Assembly: GCA_018287875.1 (NCBI GenBank)
Contig: JAGVVL010000013.1
Location: 2,790,001 to 2,854,000 of the forward strand
DNA length: 64,000 bases
Origin: Nigrospora sphaerica
Lineage: Eukaryota > Ascomycota > Sordariomycetes > Amphisphaeriales > Apiosporaceae
Reading direction: 5' to 3'
The translations under genes and the position numbers were made by a program. The notes below the pieces were generated by a model, which did no database searches, was not told the DNA's origin, and saw nothing but the letters and a program-made list of their open reading frames with translations. Below are positions 23,342 to 34,317 of this stretch, piece by piece (the stretch's first letter is position 1; each line of letters begins with the position of its first letter).

Positions 23342-24112
23342 TCAGGCCAGCCGCAACTGGGACCTCAGGAAATCGGTCAGCCCCTTCTCCATACTGGCCG
23401 TCAGGGCCGCGAAGACCAGCATGCTCGGGTTCGCCGGGGGCGGGCAGTAGACGGCGTCGGGCACAATCTCGACGTCCTCGATGCCGTCGACCTGGGCCAG
23501 CTCCGTCACCCAATCCACGCTCTCGTGCTTGAGGTTGGCTAGCAGCTGGAAGTCGGCGGCCGACATCTCCTTGGGGCCGTCCCACGCCCGCGCGGGCTTG
23601 CCGCACTGCACGACGAGGCGCAGCTTCTTGACGCAGCCCTCGCGCTGCAGGAACCGGCAGACGCGGTTCCACTCGGCCCGGTCGCCCTCGTACGACGTGA
23701 AGGGCCCCCGCTTGTAGAGCCCCATCTCTCTGATGAGGGCCCGGCTGCCCAGCGTCAGGTCCGACAAGAATGGCTGGACGACGGCGTAGTTGGCGCCGAA
23801 ATCGAAGGCGTGCCGGGCGTAGACGAGCACCGACGTCTCCTCGTAGACGGTCCGGTTCACGCGCATCAGCGCCGCGCAGAACTCGACGCCCTTGGTCTGC
23901 AGGTAGTAGGTCGTCTCGTAGGAGCGCCGCTGCACCGGCTGGTTCTCCATGACGTAGAAGCGGCTGCGGATGCGACTGTCCGTCTTGGGAAACTCATCGG
24001 GCCTGGCGACGCCCAAGGACAGGCGGCTGTGCCCGCTGTCGTCGAAGAGGTATGAGTAGATGAGCATGCGCACCTCGGCGGGCGCCCGCATGAAGGCCGA
24101 CTCTGAAGTCAT
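23342..24112 (-). CDS. F-box-like / 2EXR-type fungal protein of unknown role
   Basis: Single-exon gene of 256 residues with ATG at 24112. The N-terminus has the pattern of a degenerate F-box as found in large fungal families (AFMRAPAEVRMLIYSYLFDD), followed about 75 residues later by the companion segment in which a bound-variable helix reads ALMRVNRTVYEETSVLVYARHAFDF. These families are usually labelled F-box-like, DUF7730 or 2EXR. The rest is an alpha/beta region with no catalytic motif that I can see. Third codon positions are strongly G/C, which supports real coding. If it works as an F-box protein it would bind Skp1 and recruit a substrate for ubiquitination, but the F-box is weak and this is inference. 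Confidence 0.75.
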   Translation of the reverse strand: MTSESAFMRAPAEVRMLIYSYLFDDSGHSRLSLGVARPDEFPKTDSRIRSRFYVMENQPVQRRSYETTYYLQTKGVEFCAALMRVNRTVYEETSVLVYARHAFDFGANYAVVQPFLSDLTLGSRALIREMGLYKRGPFTSYEGDRAEWNRVCRFLQREGCVKKLRLVVQCGKPARAWDGPKEMSAADFQLLANLKHESVDWVTELAQVDGIEDVEIVPDAVYCPPPANPSMLVFAALTASMEKGLTDFLRSQLRLA

Positions 24113-26146
24113 ATTGACGGTAGGAGGAGTAACTCGAGGTGGGCGGGGGGAGAGCAGGGCTCTGTGTAGCACAAGGGCCCAGGTCGAGTGAGGAGAAAGA
24201 ACGAAAGGTCTTGCCAAGAATCGTGACTACGGGCGAAACAATGAGGCAGGCAACGGGTGGATGGATGAGGTTGAGGCGGCTTCGCACGCGAGAGAGATCC
24301 CCCCTCCCGTCTTATAGATGGACGGTATCCGTTGGCCGGCTAATAGGCGAGCGCGCGCCATCAGCCAACGTATGCAGCCAAGGGGTCCAGACAGGGAGCT
24401 AACAATGGAACTCGGGTCGGAGACCCATGGCCAATGGGGAAGAGGGGGTCAGCATTTAGACACGCGTACGGGGGGTTCGTGACCGAGAGGTACACGACCC
24501 AGGAATCCATCCCAACACGCGCCAGCTTCCAAGAGTCCCTGGACTCGGTGTAGCGGCCCTCCATGGCGCGTGGGGGTCGCTGTGCCCACATGGAATTTCC
24601 TATGGTGACGGCATTGGTCTCGTTCAAAGCCCTGCCCAGCACGCGGTATCGAGGGCAAGGGAAGTTTGTCGTCTGATCCACGGTCACATATTGGGGCATC
24701 GTGGTGAGATGGGAGGAGCCATGCACCTTGGGGGTCAAGGTGGAGCCAACGAACCGACCCCGCCCGGCCGGGGAAGCAAGGGAAAGGATGGTGAAGCGGA
24801 GCGCCCAAACCCGCTAAAAGTCAGTGAAGGCGAGAACACGATAAGCAACATGTACCAGACTGTCTCGTGTCGGCTGACGGCGGCAACGAATGGCACCGCC
24901 AAGGGGCTCACTCAGTCGTCCTGTGCACATTACACGGTATCCACAGCCGTGGGATGGCCAGGCTCGCCAAGGAGAAACCGACATGACTCAGGAGATCTAC
25001 AGTAACAACCGACCACCAAGACCAACGCATTGGAAACTCCCTGACCGGGGCTGAGGGGATCAGGCAAATAGCTGTTAGGCTGATGGAGGGAACCATTGCG
25101 TACCGAGTCATGACATTCGAAACGATGTCTGTCTTGCTCTGTTCCCTAGGTACTTCGGGTACCTACTACCTACAACCAGGTTGTCATATATCCCACGATG
25201 AATGGATCCTGAGACCAGATGGGGTTTACATGCACAGCTCAAAAGGAAAGCCCCATCACGAGACCTTGGGCGCCCCGCCCCACGCCCGCATTCATTCTGC
25301 TGATGCTCGGCCGACCGGAACACCCCACGCCAGCATTTCCCTGTCGGATGCTACTCCTACCACCGGCGCGGCACGGACCCCATTAGAAAAGTCGAGCCGA
25401 AAAGGCCCAGGGATCGTACGTACCCCCAGCCCTTCTCCCTGGGCTCAGCTGCCTCAGAGCCGCGCGCCGGTGTCGTTGGCGTCGAGTCTCGCTCGCAACA
25501 TACGAGGGAGAGCTCCGCCCCGCGACCCTCGCCGAGCGGTCGGGCGGGGGTAGCCGCCCCAAACACCCCCTACCCCCCCCTCTTCGTCGCGGCTCGGCCT
25601 TGTATGCCAACTGCCAACCAACGTAGGGCTGCCAGGAACGGCGATGCAGGCCCGCCCGGCGCTTGTCGGCCGATACCGAGAACTGAAGTTAAAATCCGGA
25701 AGGACGTCTACCGGCAAGCTACCGGGTACCAGTCCCAAACTGGAGGGGATGTCCGAGGAGTCGACCAAGCCGCCTTTTCGGCCCGCGCGTAAGGGGTCAG
25801 CCTTGAACGCCATCTGATGTCCGTCGCCCTACAATCACTTACAGCCTTACAGGGAACTAGCACCTAGTTGCAAGGCGTTGCCTGCTTATTACCATGCAAT
25901 TCCCTGCCAACGAACACCGTATACGCCGCACAATAGCACGTGGTAGCACCGAGCACGTGCCGGGGACAACCGTTTCTTCAGGCCCACTCGATATATGTAC
26001 GAAAGTATCAGGTGGCCTGTTGAAGCTCCAGACAGGATCCCAAGGCCGGCAATCCCGTGGTGGCCCTACCGGGGGGCATATATGCAATGCATGCCGGGGA
26101 ACCAGGGGGCCGTGGACTAAAAGACGGACCTGCGGAAACTCCACAA
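24113..26146. other. Two-kilobase non-coding gap
   Basis: Left end should hold the promoter of the F-box-like gene; right end the 3' region of the ligase gene. Several open frames occur but none has protein family features. Around 25130-25180 there are overlapping GTACCTA/TAGGTAC-type short palindromes. Confidence 0.5.
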
Positions 26147-28043
26147 TTACAGTTTGGAGGACCGCGCTTCCTTCTTGGCCATCTCTCGCAAATCCTTTCG
26201 CAGGATTTTCCCCGCGGGACTCTTCGGAATGGCGGGGATGAAGACGATACCCCCGCGCAGCTGCTTGTAGGGGGCCACCTGTTTGGCCACAAAATTCTTG
26301 ATCTCTTGTGCCGATACCTGCTTGGGATCCGCCACCACATACGCGCTACGTCGTGTCAGCACATGGTCCGGGCAGGGCCGAAGGGGGGAAGGGGCGGGAT
26401 TGGTGCTCACCGCGGCAGCTCGGTGCCCTCGCCGGCCACGCCGATGACGGCGGCGTCCTGGATCTTGGGGTGGGAGAGCAGGACGGCCTCGAGCTCGGCG
26501 GGGGCCACCTGGGTGGCCTTGTATTTGATGAGTTCCTGCTTTCCGTCAGCCCTGCGGCGCACCCCCTCCCCCCGGACCGCGGCAGGGGGGGCCACTCACC
26601 TTCTTCCGGTCGACAATGTACAGCCAGCCGTCCCGGAAGGCGCCAATGTCGCCCGTGTAGAACCAGCCATCGCGGAACGCTTCGGCGTCGGCCTGGGGGT
26701 TGTTCCAGTAGCCCTTGATCACAATGGGGCCCTTGACGATGATCTCGCCCTCCTGGCCCGGCGCGACGTCGCGACCGTCGTCGTCGACGACGCGGGCGTA
26801 GTTTTGCGGGACGATGGTGCCCACGGTGCCCACGGGCGCCTCGTGCTCCAGGTCATTGGGCAGCACCGTGAAGCAGCCCGTCGTTTCGCTGAGTCCCCAC
26901 GTCTGCCGCACTTTGGTCCGGCCCCGGGCCAGCTTCCTGCTGGCGGCGTTCTGCAAATCCTCGCCCATGGGCGCCGCGCCCGACACGGCGTCGACCCAGT
27001 GGTCGAACTGGTCCGTCACGTTGGGCATCTTGCTGATCAGCAAATAGATGGGCGGCACCGAGAACATCGAGTTGGCCTTGTACTTCTTGCTGTACTCGCA
27101 GAAATTGAGAAAGTCGAACCGCGGCATCCAGTACACCACGCCGCCCATGTAGAGGACGGTGATGAGGTAGCTCATCACCCCCGCGATGTGGGCCACGGGG
27201 AGATGGGCAATGTTCGTGTACACAAAGTCCTTGCTACGATGTTCCGCGTTGAACTTTTTGAGGGGCTCCAGGAGTAGGGCCGCCTCGGAGACCAGATTCT
27301 GGTGAGACAGCTTCATGGCCTTCGGCAGGCCCGTGGTGCCGCTCGAATAGAGGAGACAGACGACGCTGTGGGCCAGTTCCTCGGGGTCTGTGATGCGCCG
27401 CCAGTCCAGCTCCTCGTTGGGAATGGGGACCTTTGCGCCGCTGACGGCTTCGTATAGCTCCATGCGCCTCTCCCCCCGGTAGACGAGGACCTTGCTGGGA
27501 GGGATGCCCACCTTCTCGGCCGCCGCCACGGCGTTCGCCTTGGTGTCCGCGTTGCAGATGATGAGATTCGGGCTCGTCTGCCGGAGCTGGTGCGCCAGCT
27601 CCTCGGGAGTCGCTGACGGGCTCGTCGACGAAAAGACGCCCTCGGCCACCAGGGTCCCGTAGAAGAGCAGCGGGAGCAGCACATTGCCCGTCGATACATT
27701 GAAAACGACGTCCCTAGACGGCCCCTGTGCGCCGACGCCGTACTGGTCACGCAGGACGCGGCCGATTTGCTTGGATTGCTGTCGCAGCTGTGCCTTTGTC
27801 AAGAAGACGGAGGGATCGGCCGCATCGGCATGGATGACTTTGTCTTCTGAACCACGGCAGTATTCGGAATCTGGCATGTCCGTGAGCCTTCTGCCAGGGA
27901 ACCGGTTTTAAACAACACGATACGGGATATGGAAACAGCCACGTACCGAACAGCAGTGTCATGGTATCGAGGTTCGGGACGATGCCCGTCCGCGGCGACC
28001 GGTATATCGTGCCCTCGGCCGTCTTTTCTATCACGGCAGTCAT
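26147..28043 (-). CDS. Peroxisomal 4-coumarate:CoA ligase-like acyl-CoA synthetase (AMP-binding)
   Basis: Member of the ANL adenylate-forming family: activates a carboxylic acid with ATP, then transfers it to CoA. Exons 28043-27947, 27846-26600, 26535-26411 and 26345-26147 give 555 residues, typical length. Motifs in order: [16 protein letters not shown] (P-loop), [40 protein letters not shown] (hinge, restored only by removing the 64-nt intron 26536-26599), and [13 protein letters not shown] with the catalytic Lys. The protein ends in SKL, a canonical PTS1, so it should enter peroxisomes. Relatives act on cinnamates, medium-chain fatty acids or secondary-metabolite precursors; the substrate cannot be read from sequence. 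It is followed on the same strand by the asparagine-synthetase-like gene and the MFS gene further right, but gaps of about 1 kb argue against one transcript. Confidence 0.92.
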
Positions 28044-29076
28044 GGTGGAGGAACGTGGACACGCAGAGCGCGCTGTACTTTCGGTAAGTACGGACGGGAA
28101 AACGCGGGTCGAGAGATCGAGTATGAGCGGCGCGGGATTACCACTGCGCCTCGGGCCCGCTTGAGATAGCTATTGAAGGCGTGAATACAGGGGAATAGGG
28201 TTGTGTCGAACTAAAGATTGAATGCGGACGACGATGGAAAACAGAGAGACAAGGAAGCAGGGGGACGACATCCTAGGTATATCTCATGGTCAGTATGGAC
28301 TTGTTCAGAGCGCTGCTACCGCGGAAGCAGTCGACGAGCCGTGCGGTTTGGGCCCTGGGAACCAGGATCAACTCTGCGACATGATGGGCTTCTTCAAATT
28401 ATCCGCGAGGTGCCACATCCAATGCCGCCCCGGGCGTTGACTAGTTCCCAGGCAGCGAGCCAGCAAGTGGTATGCCAGGTCTCACAATCAGAATCGCTGG
28501 TTTCAGCAATATTGACAAAATCTCCCCCCGTTCATCTGCAAAGTACTGTTGTGCTAGCAATTACGAATCTGATGCCTCCAGATCATATCCCCGCTCAAAG
28601 TGGCCAGGGTCTATACCCCGCATCTTCACCATCCCCTGGCTAGTCTCATGCGAGTGCAATCTGCGATGGGGGACGCGGTGCAGAATTGCCAGCGAGCACA
28701 CATGGCCGCACGGGATGCTACGCAACCTTGTCCTGAAATAGCAGGAGATATAGCCAAGCCACCAATCACGCCATGGCCAGGTAGTTGAACAGCACCCAAG
28801 TATGCTGAGGGGCCGCAGGCCACAGAGGCCGATACACGGTAATGTCCACACCCTCTGACACCCATGGCTTGGCCTATTTCCCACCCGAGAGCTGGCTCAG
28901 ACTTGCCTTTACGACGTCATTGCTGGTGGCACATGGGCTCTGCCAATCCAAGGGTTACTGTGAACAGAAACGCGCGAGGACGACGTCCTCATGTGAGCTT
29001 TCACTCGGCTCGGAAGTATCTGATGCATCATCATTGCCAGCCCCACCCGCAGCACTTGCTGTGCGGGTGCAAACGG
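28044..29076. other. Non-coding gap between ligase and asparagine-synthetase-like genes
   Basis: Promoter of the ligase gene on the left and 3' region of the next gene on the right. I see no gene or notable repeat. Confidence 0.55.
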
Positions 29077-30951
29077 TCAGGCCGCCGAGTTGATGGAGGC
29101 CGTACCTTTGAGGCGGCCTGTCGTACTGCCCAGCTTCGCGGTGCGCGATCCAAATTGTATCTGCCCGTATCAGTTCAGTCGTGGTCATGTGCAGACATGC
29201 TGTTGTCACTTACCGCCCTTTTCCTTTCTCTCGCTATGGTGGGGAGTTGCAACTGGTCCGCCACAAGCCGCAGAACACGCTTAGCCGGCTCGATGGCGGC
29301 AGGATGCGCTGCATTGCCAAAGTCGCACTTTTCCCACACGGGGGTGCCTATCGCAAAGCGGACCAAGTCCTCGTCAAGGTAGGGGAAGCGGACTTCTTTG
29401 CCCCAGCGCGCCAAGACGCGGTCGTCTCGTCCCAGGTTGCGGTGTCCAATGCGAGCAATGTCCAGCTTCAGCTCATCGACGAGACCCTGGTACCCCCGCA
29501 TCTCAAAAGCCTTGGTGTGGCGCGAGTACCCTCCGAACAGCTCGTCAGCGCCCAAACCAGATAAGAGGACTCGTGCTGGCGTGCTTGCAGCGGGGGCCGA
29601 ATTATCAAACTCGGTGGACGTTGTATAGCAGTGGCCTACGCCTCGCCCGGCGAAGTAAAGAGCCAGGGCAATGGACAGGTCCATCTCTGTGTCGTGAGGG
29701 TAGATAAGAGAGACAACTTGAGCTTTGTGAGCCATGGCTTCCTCGAACGGCACGTTGACCTGTCAGATGCCAGTTAGACGAGTCCGAGTGAGCCGCAAAG
29801 TGGGTTGTGGCAGGCTACTCACAGCGATAAATCGCCAGAACCGCGAAGGGCATGCTGTTTTCAGCTCCGCAAAAGCCTTTCGTCCGGTCTGCCGGTCTGG
29901 GCACTTTTCGTAGCTGTCGTCGGCCCCGTTGCCACCCTTGTGTTGCGCCGCAACACGGGGGTTCTGAAAGGCCACATTGATGAGATCTATTCCTTGCGAG
30001 CCATGTAGCAGTTGGTCCGCCATTCTCGCCAAAACAGTGCAGTCCAGTCCACCGGAAAACAGTATAGCCACCCGAATATCAACAGAAGCGGGCGTGTTGG
30101 TGGAAATAGGAGGCTTGGGGATATCAAGCACTCGTAGCTTCATGGCTTCCGTCATGTGCTGGCGCAGCAAGTGTACGGAAGGCGTCTCGAAATCGAGCTT
30201 TTGATTACCCTCGGGGAGCGCCATGTTGAACATACCAATGCCCGAGACCTACCGTAATGAGCTTCCAGACAGGTTGCCGAACAATGGGTGGGAGCCTTCT
30301 GGTACTTACCAGATCTGCTCCCTGGGATGGCATCCAATCGTCCCTGCAGGTCTGAACTCCAAGGACCTGTCCGCCTACAGCTGCAGGTGCCGAACAGAAC
30401 GCCATGGTGTAGATGCCATCGGCTTGGACTTCGTTCCAGTCGCGGCTCGGCACGCCGGCGATGCTGGACAGGGCTACGGAATTGCCATCCGGTGCCTGGT
30501 TCAGAAGCAGGGACCGTCGGCCAAGACGATCGCGACCGAAATACAGGCACTGGCCTGGAGCATCGAAATACAAAAAGGCGAAGGGCCCTTGTATGCTTCG
30601 CAAGACGCTGAGAACGTGATCCTTCCTGGCGGCGGGCCCGGTCTCCTGGGTCAGTACAAGCTTGTTGAAAATGGCCTCTCCGTCGTTGCCCTTGACGCGC
30701 TGGCCGTCGATCTTCCAGGCCTCGCCATTCCAGCAGAAGACAGATCCTGATTCGGTGTCTTCGAACGGTTGCTGGGCGACATGATCGCCGCGCAGTGCCA
30801 ACACAGTCGACGTGAATTTGAGGGTGGCATGCGGCAGTTGCCTTTCTGCCACGCCGAGATGGTCCGGCCCGCGATCAATCAACGAGTGCCTGAGGTTCTC
30901 GGATAACTCGGCCGCATTGTTGACCGCGATGGTGGCGTGAATGCCGCACAT
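29077..30951 (-). CDS. Asparagine synthetase domain-containing protein (ASNSD1 / YML096W type)
   Basis: Class II glutamine amidotransferase domain joined to an asparagine-synthetase PP-loop domain. Exons 30951-30310, 30248-29823, 29759-29214 and 29160-29077, all phase 0, give 565 residues. The protein starts MCGI, so Cys2 can serve as the N-terminal nucleophile after Met removal; RGPDH and FCWNGEAW further mark the amidotransferase domain. The synthetase part has LFSGGLDCTVLA, in which the PP-loop usually reads SGGxDS, and LLSGLGADELFGGYSRH. The last exon adds the expected ending IQFGSRTAKL plus a short tail. ASNSD1-type proteins are widespread in eukaryotes but their reaction is unproven; they are distinct from the true asparagine synthetase, which is usually encoded elsewhere. 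Confidence 0.9.
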
Positions 30952-31299
30952 TGTACTCTCGATATAGAGGTTGTGCGATGCGCGCGCCAAATGCAAAGCA
31001 AATACGCGCTGCGCCCCAAAAAATCACCCGCCGTCGCCTGTAGGCGCCAGCTGTCAGCGCTACATCAAATTGCTTTGGGACAACTGCTCACGGCTGGCAG
31101 CTGCATACTTGGATACAGTACATAAGTGCATAATGGCCGCACCACTATTTCATACTGTGGTCATTGCGGACAAACCTGCGTGCTACTGAATGGAAATCAA
31201 CGACCACGTGAACGGAGTACAGAAGCAAGTTAAGGCGGTGCAACTATTTCGAGGGCCATCCATGTCCTTGCTAAAGCATCTTAGTATTTGCTGGGTCCG
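30952..31299. other. Short intergenic gap
   Basis: Holds the promoter of the asparagine-synthetase-like gene and the 3' end of the MFS gene. Nothing else seen. Confidence 0.55.
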
Positions 31300-33201
31300 T
31301 TACCGACTGCGTGCATTTTCCTCGTCCGCTACGGCTTCGCCAGCCCGCGTACGCTCCCCGCGCTTTTCGATCTTGCCCACGATGCCGGTTCCACGGAAAG
31401 TGAAGCCAATAAGGACGGCGCAGAAGAACGCAATAGCCACGTTAAACCAGTTGCCTGCTCGCAGGCCCGTCAGTGACGGCCCATCCCACGACTCTACTTT
31501 GCCAGCATGTTCCACGGCAACGCCTCGCTCCCGCGCCATGATGGACGTTTGGAGGGCGGTAGTGATGGCGAGCCCAATTGAGCGACCGATCTGTCCCGAA
31601 GCATTGATCAAAGCTCCTCCTAGCGCCTGGTCCTCGGGCGGCAGGGACTTGGAGGTGAACAGCGTCAGACAAGGCCACGTGATGTCCGCACCCGTCACAG
31701 CGAGGAGCATGGCCGGGAGGCCGAACGCAAAGTAAGACGTGTTGGAGGGTATGGGGATAGCGAAAAGCAAGCAGGCCAGCCCCATCGCCACGTTGCCAAT
31801 CATGAGAAGGATGTAAGTTGGCACCTTGGATATGAGGCGGGAGACGACAAAAGCAACAACTACGCCGAAGACGCCGGTGGCTATGAAGCGCAGGGTCGTC
31901 TGCAACGGACTGAGCCCCTGGTAGTCCTGGAAGAAGAAGGTGACGAATATGATCCAGTCGTTGAAGGTGGCAAAGAACATGGCCATCAAGAGCATGGCCG
32001 TGCTGAAAATGCCACTGCGGAAAACACTGACCTTCATTAGCGGCGGCCGGGTCGTGTGCTTTTCCTGGTACCACTGCCAGGTCGCAAACATGCCGATCAG
32101 CAGCAGCGCGATCACCATGAGCATGTAGATCCAGATCGTGTGCCAGCCCACCACGTTTCCCTCCGTCAGGGCGAAGAGGAGGGCCAAGAGGCCAGCCGTG
32201 ATCAGGAAGCCGCCAAGCCAGTCGACGGAGTGGGCGAGGGACACGTTCTGCTTTCGAATCGCCACCTCCGACGGCGGCGGAGGGGGGATGAAAAAGACGC
32301 CGGCAGCCGTGACGGCAATGGCGACGCCGGCGCACGCCCCGAAAACCCACTTCCAGCTGGCGTACGAAGCGATGAAGCCGCCGAGCAGGTTGCCGAAAAC
32401 GGCGCCGAGGGGCGCGCCCGCAGCTATACAGGGCGTCGCGGTCAGCACCGTGAAGCCACGCGGACAAGACGCGGACCTACCATAAGTACTAAAGGCGTAG
32501 TTCTTGGACTTCCCGGGCGGAAATGTCACGCCCAGGATGCCTATGGCTGTGGGCACGTTGGCGGCGGCGCCCTGCTCCGGTCAGCTTGTGCGCGCCAGGA
32601 CGAAGCACAGAAGACAACCCACCATGCCTTGCAGGCCCCGAAAGATATCGAAGGCTATCTCGTTCGGCAGGAAAGGGTTGACGATCATGGTCACGGCCAC
32701 GAAGGCGCTGCCGAGGATGAAGATGATGCGCTTGCCGAACAGATCGGCGATGCGGCCCCACAGCAGCAGGAAGCAGGCGAAGGTCAACGAATACGCCGAG
32801 ACGATCCACTGGAGCCGGCTCTCGGGGATCTCGAGCTCCTCGCCGATGGTCGGCAGGATGATGACCATGGCTTGGATCGATAGGGTCTAGGCGGGAGGAG
32901 TCAGCCGAACGGAGGGAAAAAAAAGCCCGCCCCCCCAAAAAAACCGCCTCTCGTTCGCGGCCGGACTCACGTTGAGGAAACTCGCACCCGTCACGGTCGC
33001 CACCAGTGCTATGCATCGCGCTTTGGAAAAGGGCAACGACCTCTCGCCGTCGTCGTTCCCGGTCGACCCCCCGCCCGTGGAGACGGAAGCGGCCGCCTCG
33101 ACGGGGCGTGCAGGGTCGCCGCCAGCGTAGCCGGGGACCTCCGCCTTTTCCTTGTCGACGGCCCCGGGCTCGGGGTGCCGAGGCGGTTGTTGTTCGATCA
33201 T
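31300..33201 (-). CDS. Major facilitator superfamily transporter, DHA2 (drug:H+ antiporter) type
   Basis: Multi-span membrane transporter. Exons 33201-32971, 32886-32623, 32571-32481 and 32423-31300 give 569 residues. About 75 cytosolic N-terminal residues (Pro/Gly/Ser rich) precede the first span. Family marks: FLNTLSIQAMVIILPTIG, WIVSAYSLTFA, LLLWGRIADLFGKR (motif A), GLQGMGAAANVPTAIG and AAGAPLGAVFGNLLGG, the last two both formed across splice junctions, which confirms the introns. The remaining hydrophobic segments fit the 14-span DHA2 layout. Homologues export toxic compounds, amino acids or secondary metabolites; substrate unknown. A run of 26 G lies about 150 bp upstream of the start codon, on the opposite strand as G and therefore as C in the sense direction. 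Confidence 0.9.
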
Positions 33202-34029
33202 TTTTGGGCCGTTTCGTCCAGGGTCGTAGCGTCGCCGCGGGTTTCGGGAGAGAAAGACACGCACGTTATAAGAGGGCGGGAACGCAAGGGATTTGATTTT
33301 CTCAGAGAAGTGCCGCAACCCCAGATCCGCGTTCTACGACAACACGGGGGGCGGGGGGGGGGGGGGGGGGGGGGGGGGCGCCAAGAGATGGCCTCCTTTC
33401 GGCTGCAGGCCCTAGAGGCCCCCGGGCAGGCAGGGGCCTCGTGATGAATGCAGCCGCTTTTCGGCGTCGGGTCCTCACATGCCGACCGAGTATCGGATCA
33501 AAATGGCCCATGTTGATTGACCAGCGATGCTTGACTAGCTTACCGAGCGGGATCCGCACTCTACGAATCCGGTGTTGGAGGGTTTACCGTCCGGGATGGG
33601 TTGCTGACTGGGAGCGGAGCCTCTCGAGTGGGGGCTCTTTCGGCTATTCTCATGGCCATGGGTAAACATTAATCCTCCCAAGACTCCCCGCCAGTCGAAT
33701 GTCGTTTCCACAGGAAACCTCGGTGGCAGAGGTTTCAAGACGAGCAGGGACAAGTCAAGCGAGCCCTGGCAATTATCATAGACTTTTACGTAGGATATTT
33801 GCATATCCCTCCTGTTCCTGTGGTGGTGATTCGCTACACACACATCAAGTACTTACCTCGTCAACCCACCATTACCCAACCCGGACGGAAGATAGGTCTC
33901 GCGACCAGTCCGCGTCCTGTGTCTCTATCCCCCCCCCTCTCTCTGCGCAGCTCGAAGGAGATTTCCGATACCTTCTCTCTAGCCCCCGGTAACCGCGCGC
34001 CCCGGGAGGGGGGTGGCGCGGCGAGCAAG
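33202..34029. other. Upstream region of the MFS transporter gene
   Basis: Contains the G26 run and, from about 33880 to 33990, a C/T-rich stretch on the plus strand. No gene seen. Confidence 0.55.
33353..33378. repeat. Homopolymer run of 26 G (plus strand)
   Basis: Uninterrupted G26, preceded by six G and one C at 33346-33352. It lies 152-177 bp upstream of the MFS start codon. Homopolymers this long are rare, prone to length errors in sequencing, and can fold into G-quadruplexes. Confidence 0.85.
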
Positions 34030-34317
34030 CTAACGAGCAGGAGCCACGCCGCCCAGCAGGATCAGCGCGATCCCGTAGCTTGGCTTCTCGAAGAAGAGGC
34101 CGGGGCCGGGGCCCTCGCTCGCGAGAAGGGCGCGGACCGACCGGGCGGCGCGGGCCATCTCGTCGGGGCCGTGGATCGGGGTACACCGGCACCGGGGCCC
34201 GCCGTGTCCCACGCCGCTAGGGCCGGCGGCGGCGTCGAGGTAGCCGGCGCAGCCCGTGTCGGCGGACCGCACCACCGTCTTCACGACGGGGAGCCACGCG
34301 CAGGCGAGGTCGGACAT
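34030..34317 (-). CDS. Small hypothetical protein, 95 residues
   Basis: Unrecognised. An ATG in a good context (GCGCCATGTCC on the minus strand) opens a 95-codon frame in which roughly 85 to 90 percent of third positions are G or C, far above the surrounding DNA and like the confirmed genes here; that is the main evidence for coding. The protein has five Cys, a basic/polar centre (GGPRCRCTPIHGPDEMARAAR) and a C-terminal hydrophobic segment (YGIALILLGGV) too short for a sure membrane span. No signal peptide. A donor-like GTTAGC overlaps the last codons, so the frame could continue through an intron, but I found no good next exon. Could be lineage-specific. Confidence 0.45.
   Translation of the reverse strand: MSDLACAWLPVVKTVVRSADTGCAGYLDAAAGPSGVGHGGPRCRCTPIHGPDEMARAARSVRALLASEGPGPGLFFEKPSYGIALILLGGVAPAR

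Noticed and set aside
24361..24738. 125-codon minus-strand frame, with possible start at 24699
   Set aside because: Reads somewhat protein-like, but third positions are only moderately G/C, and neither a family nor flanking exons could be found. Conservation or RNA data would be needed.
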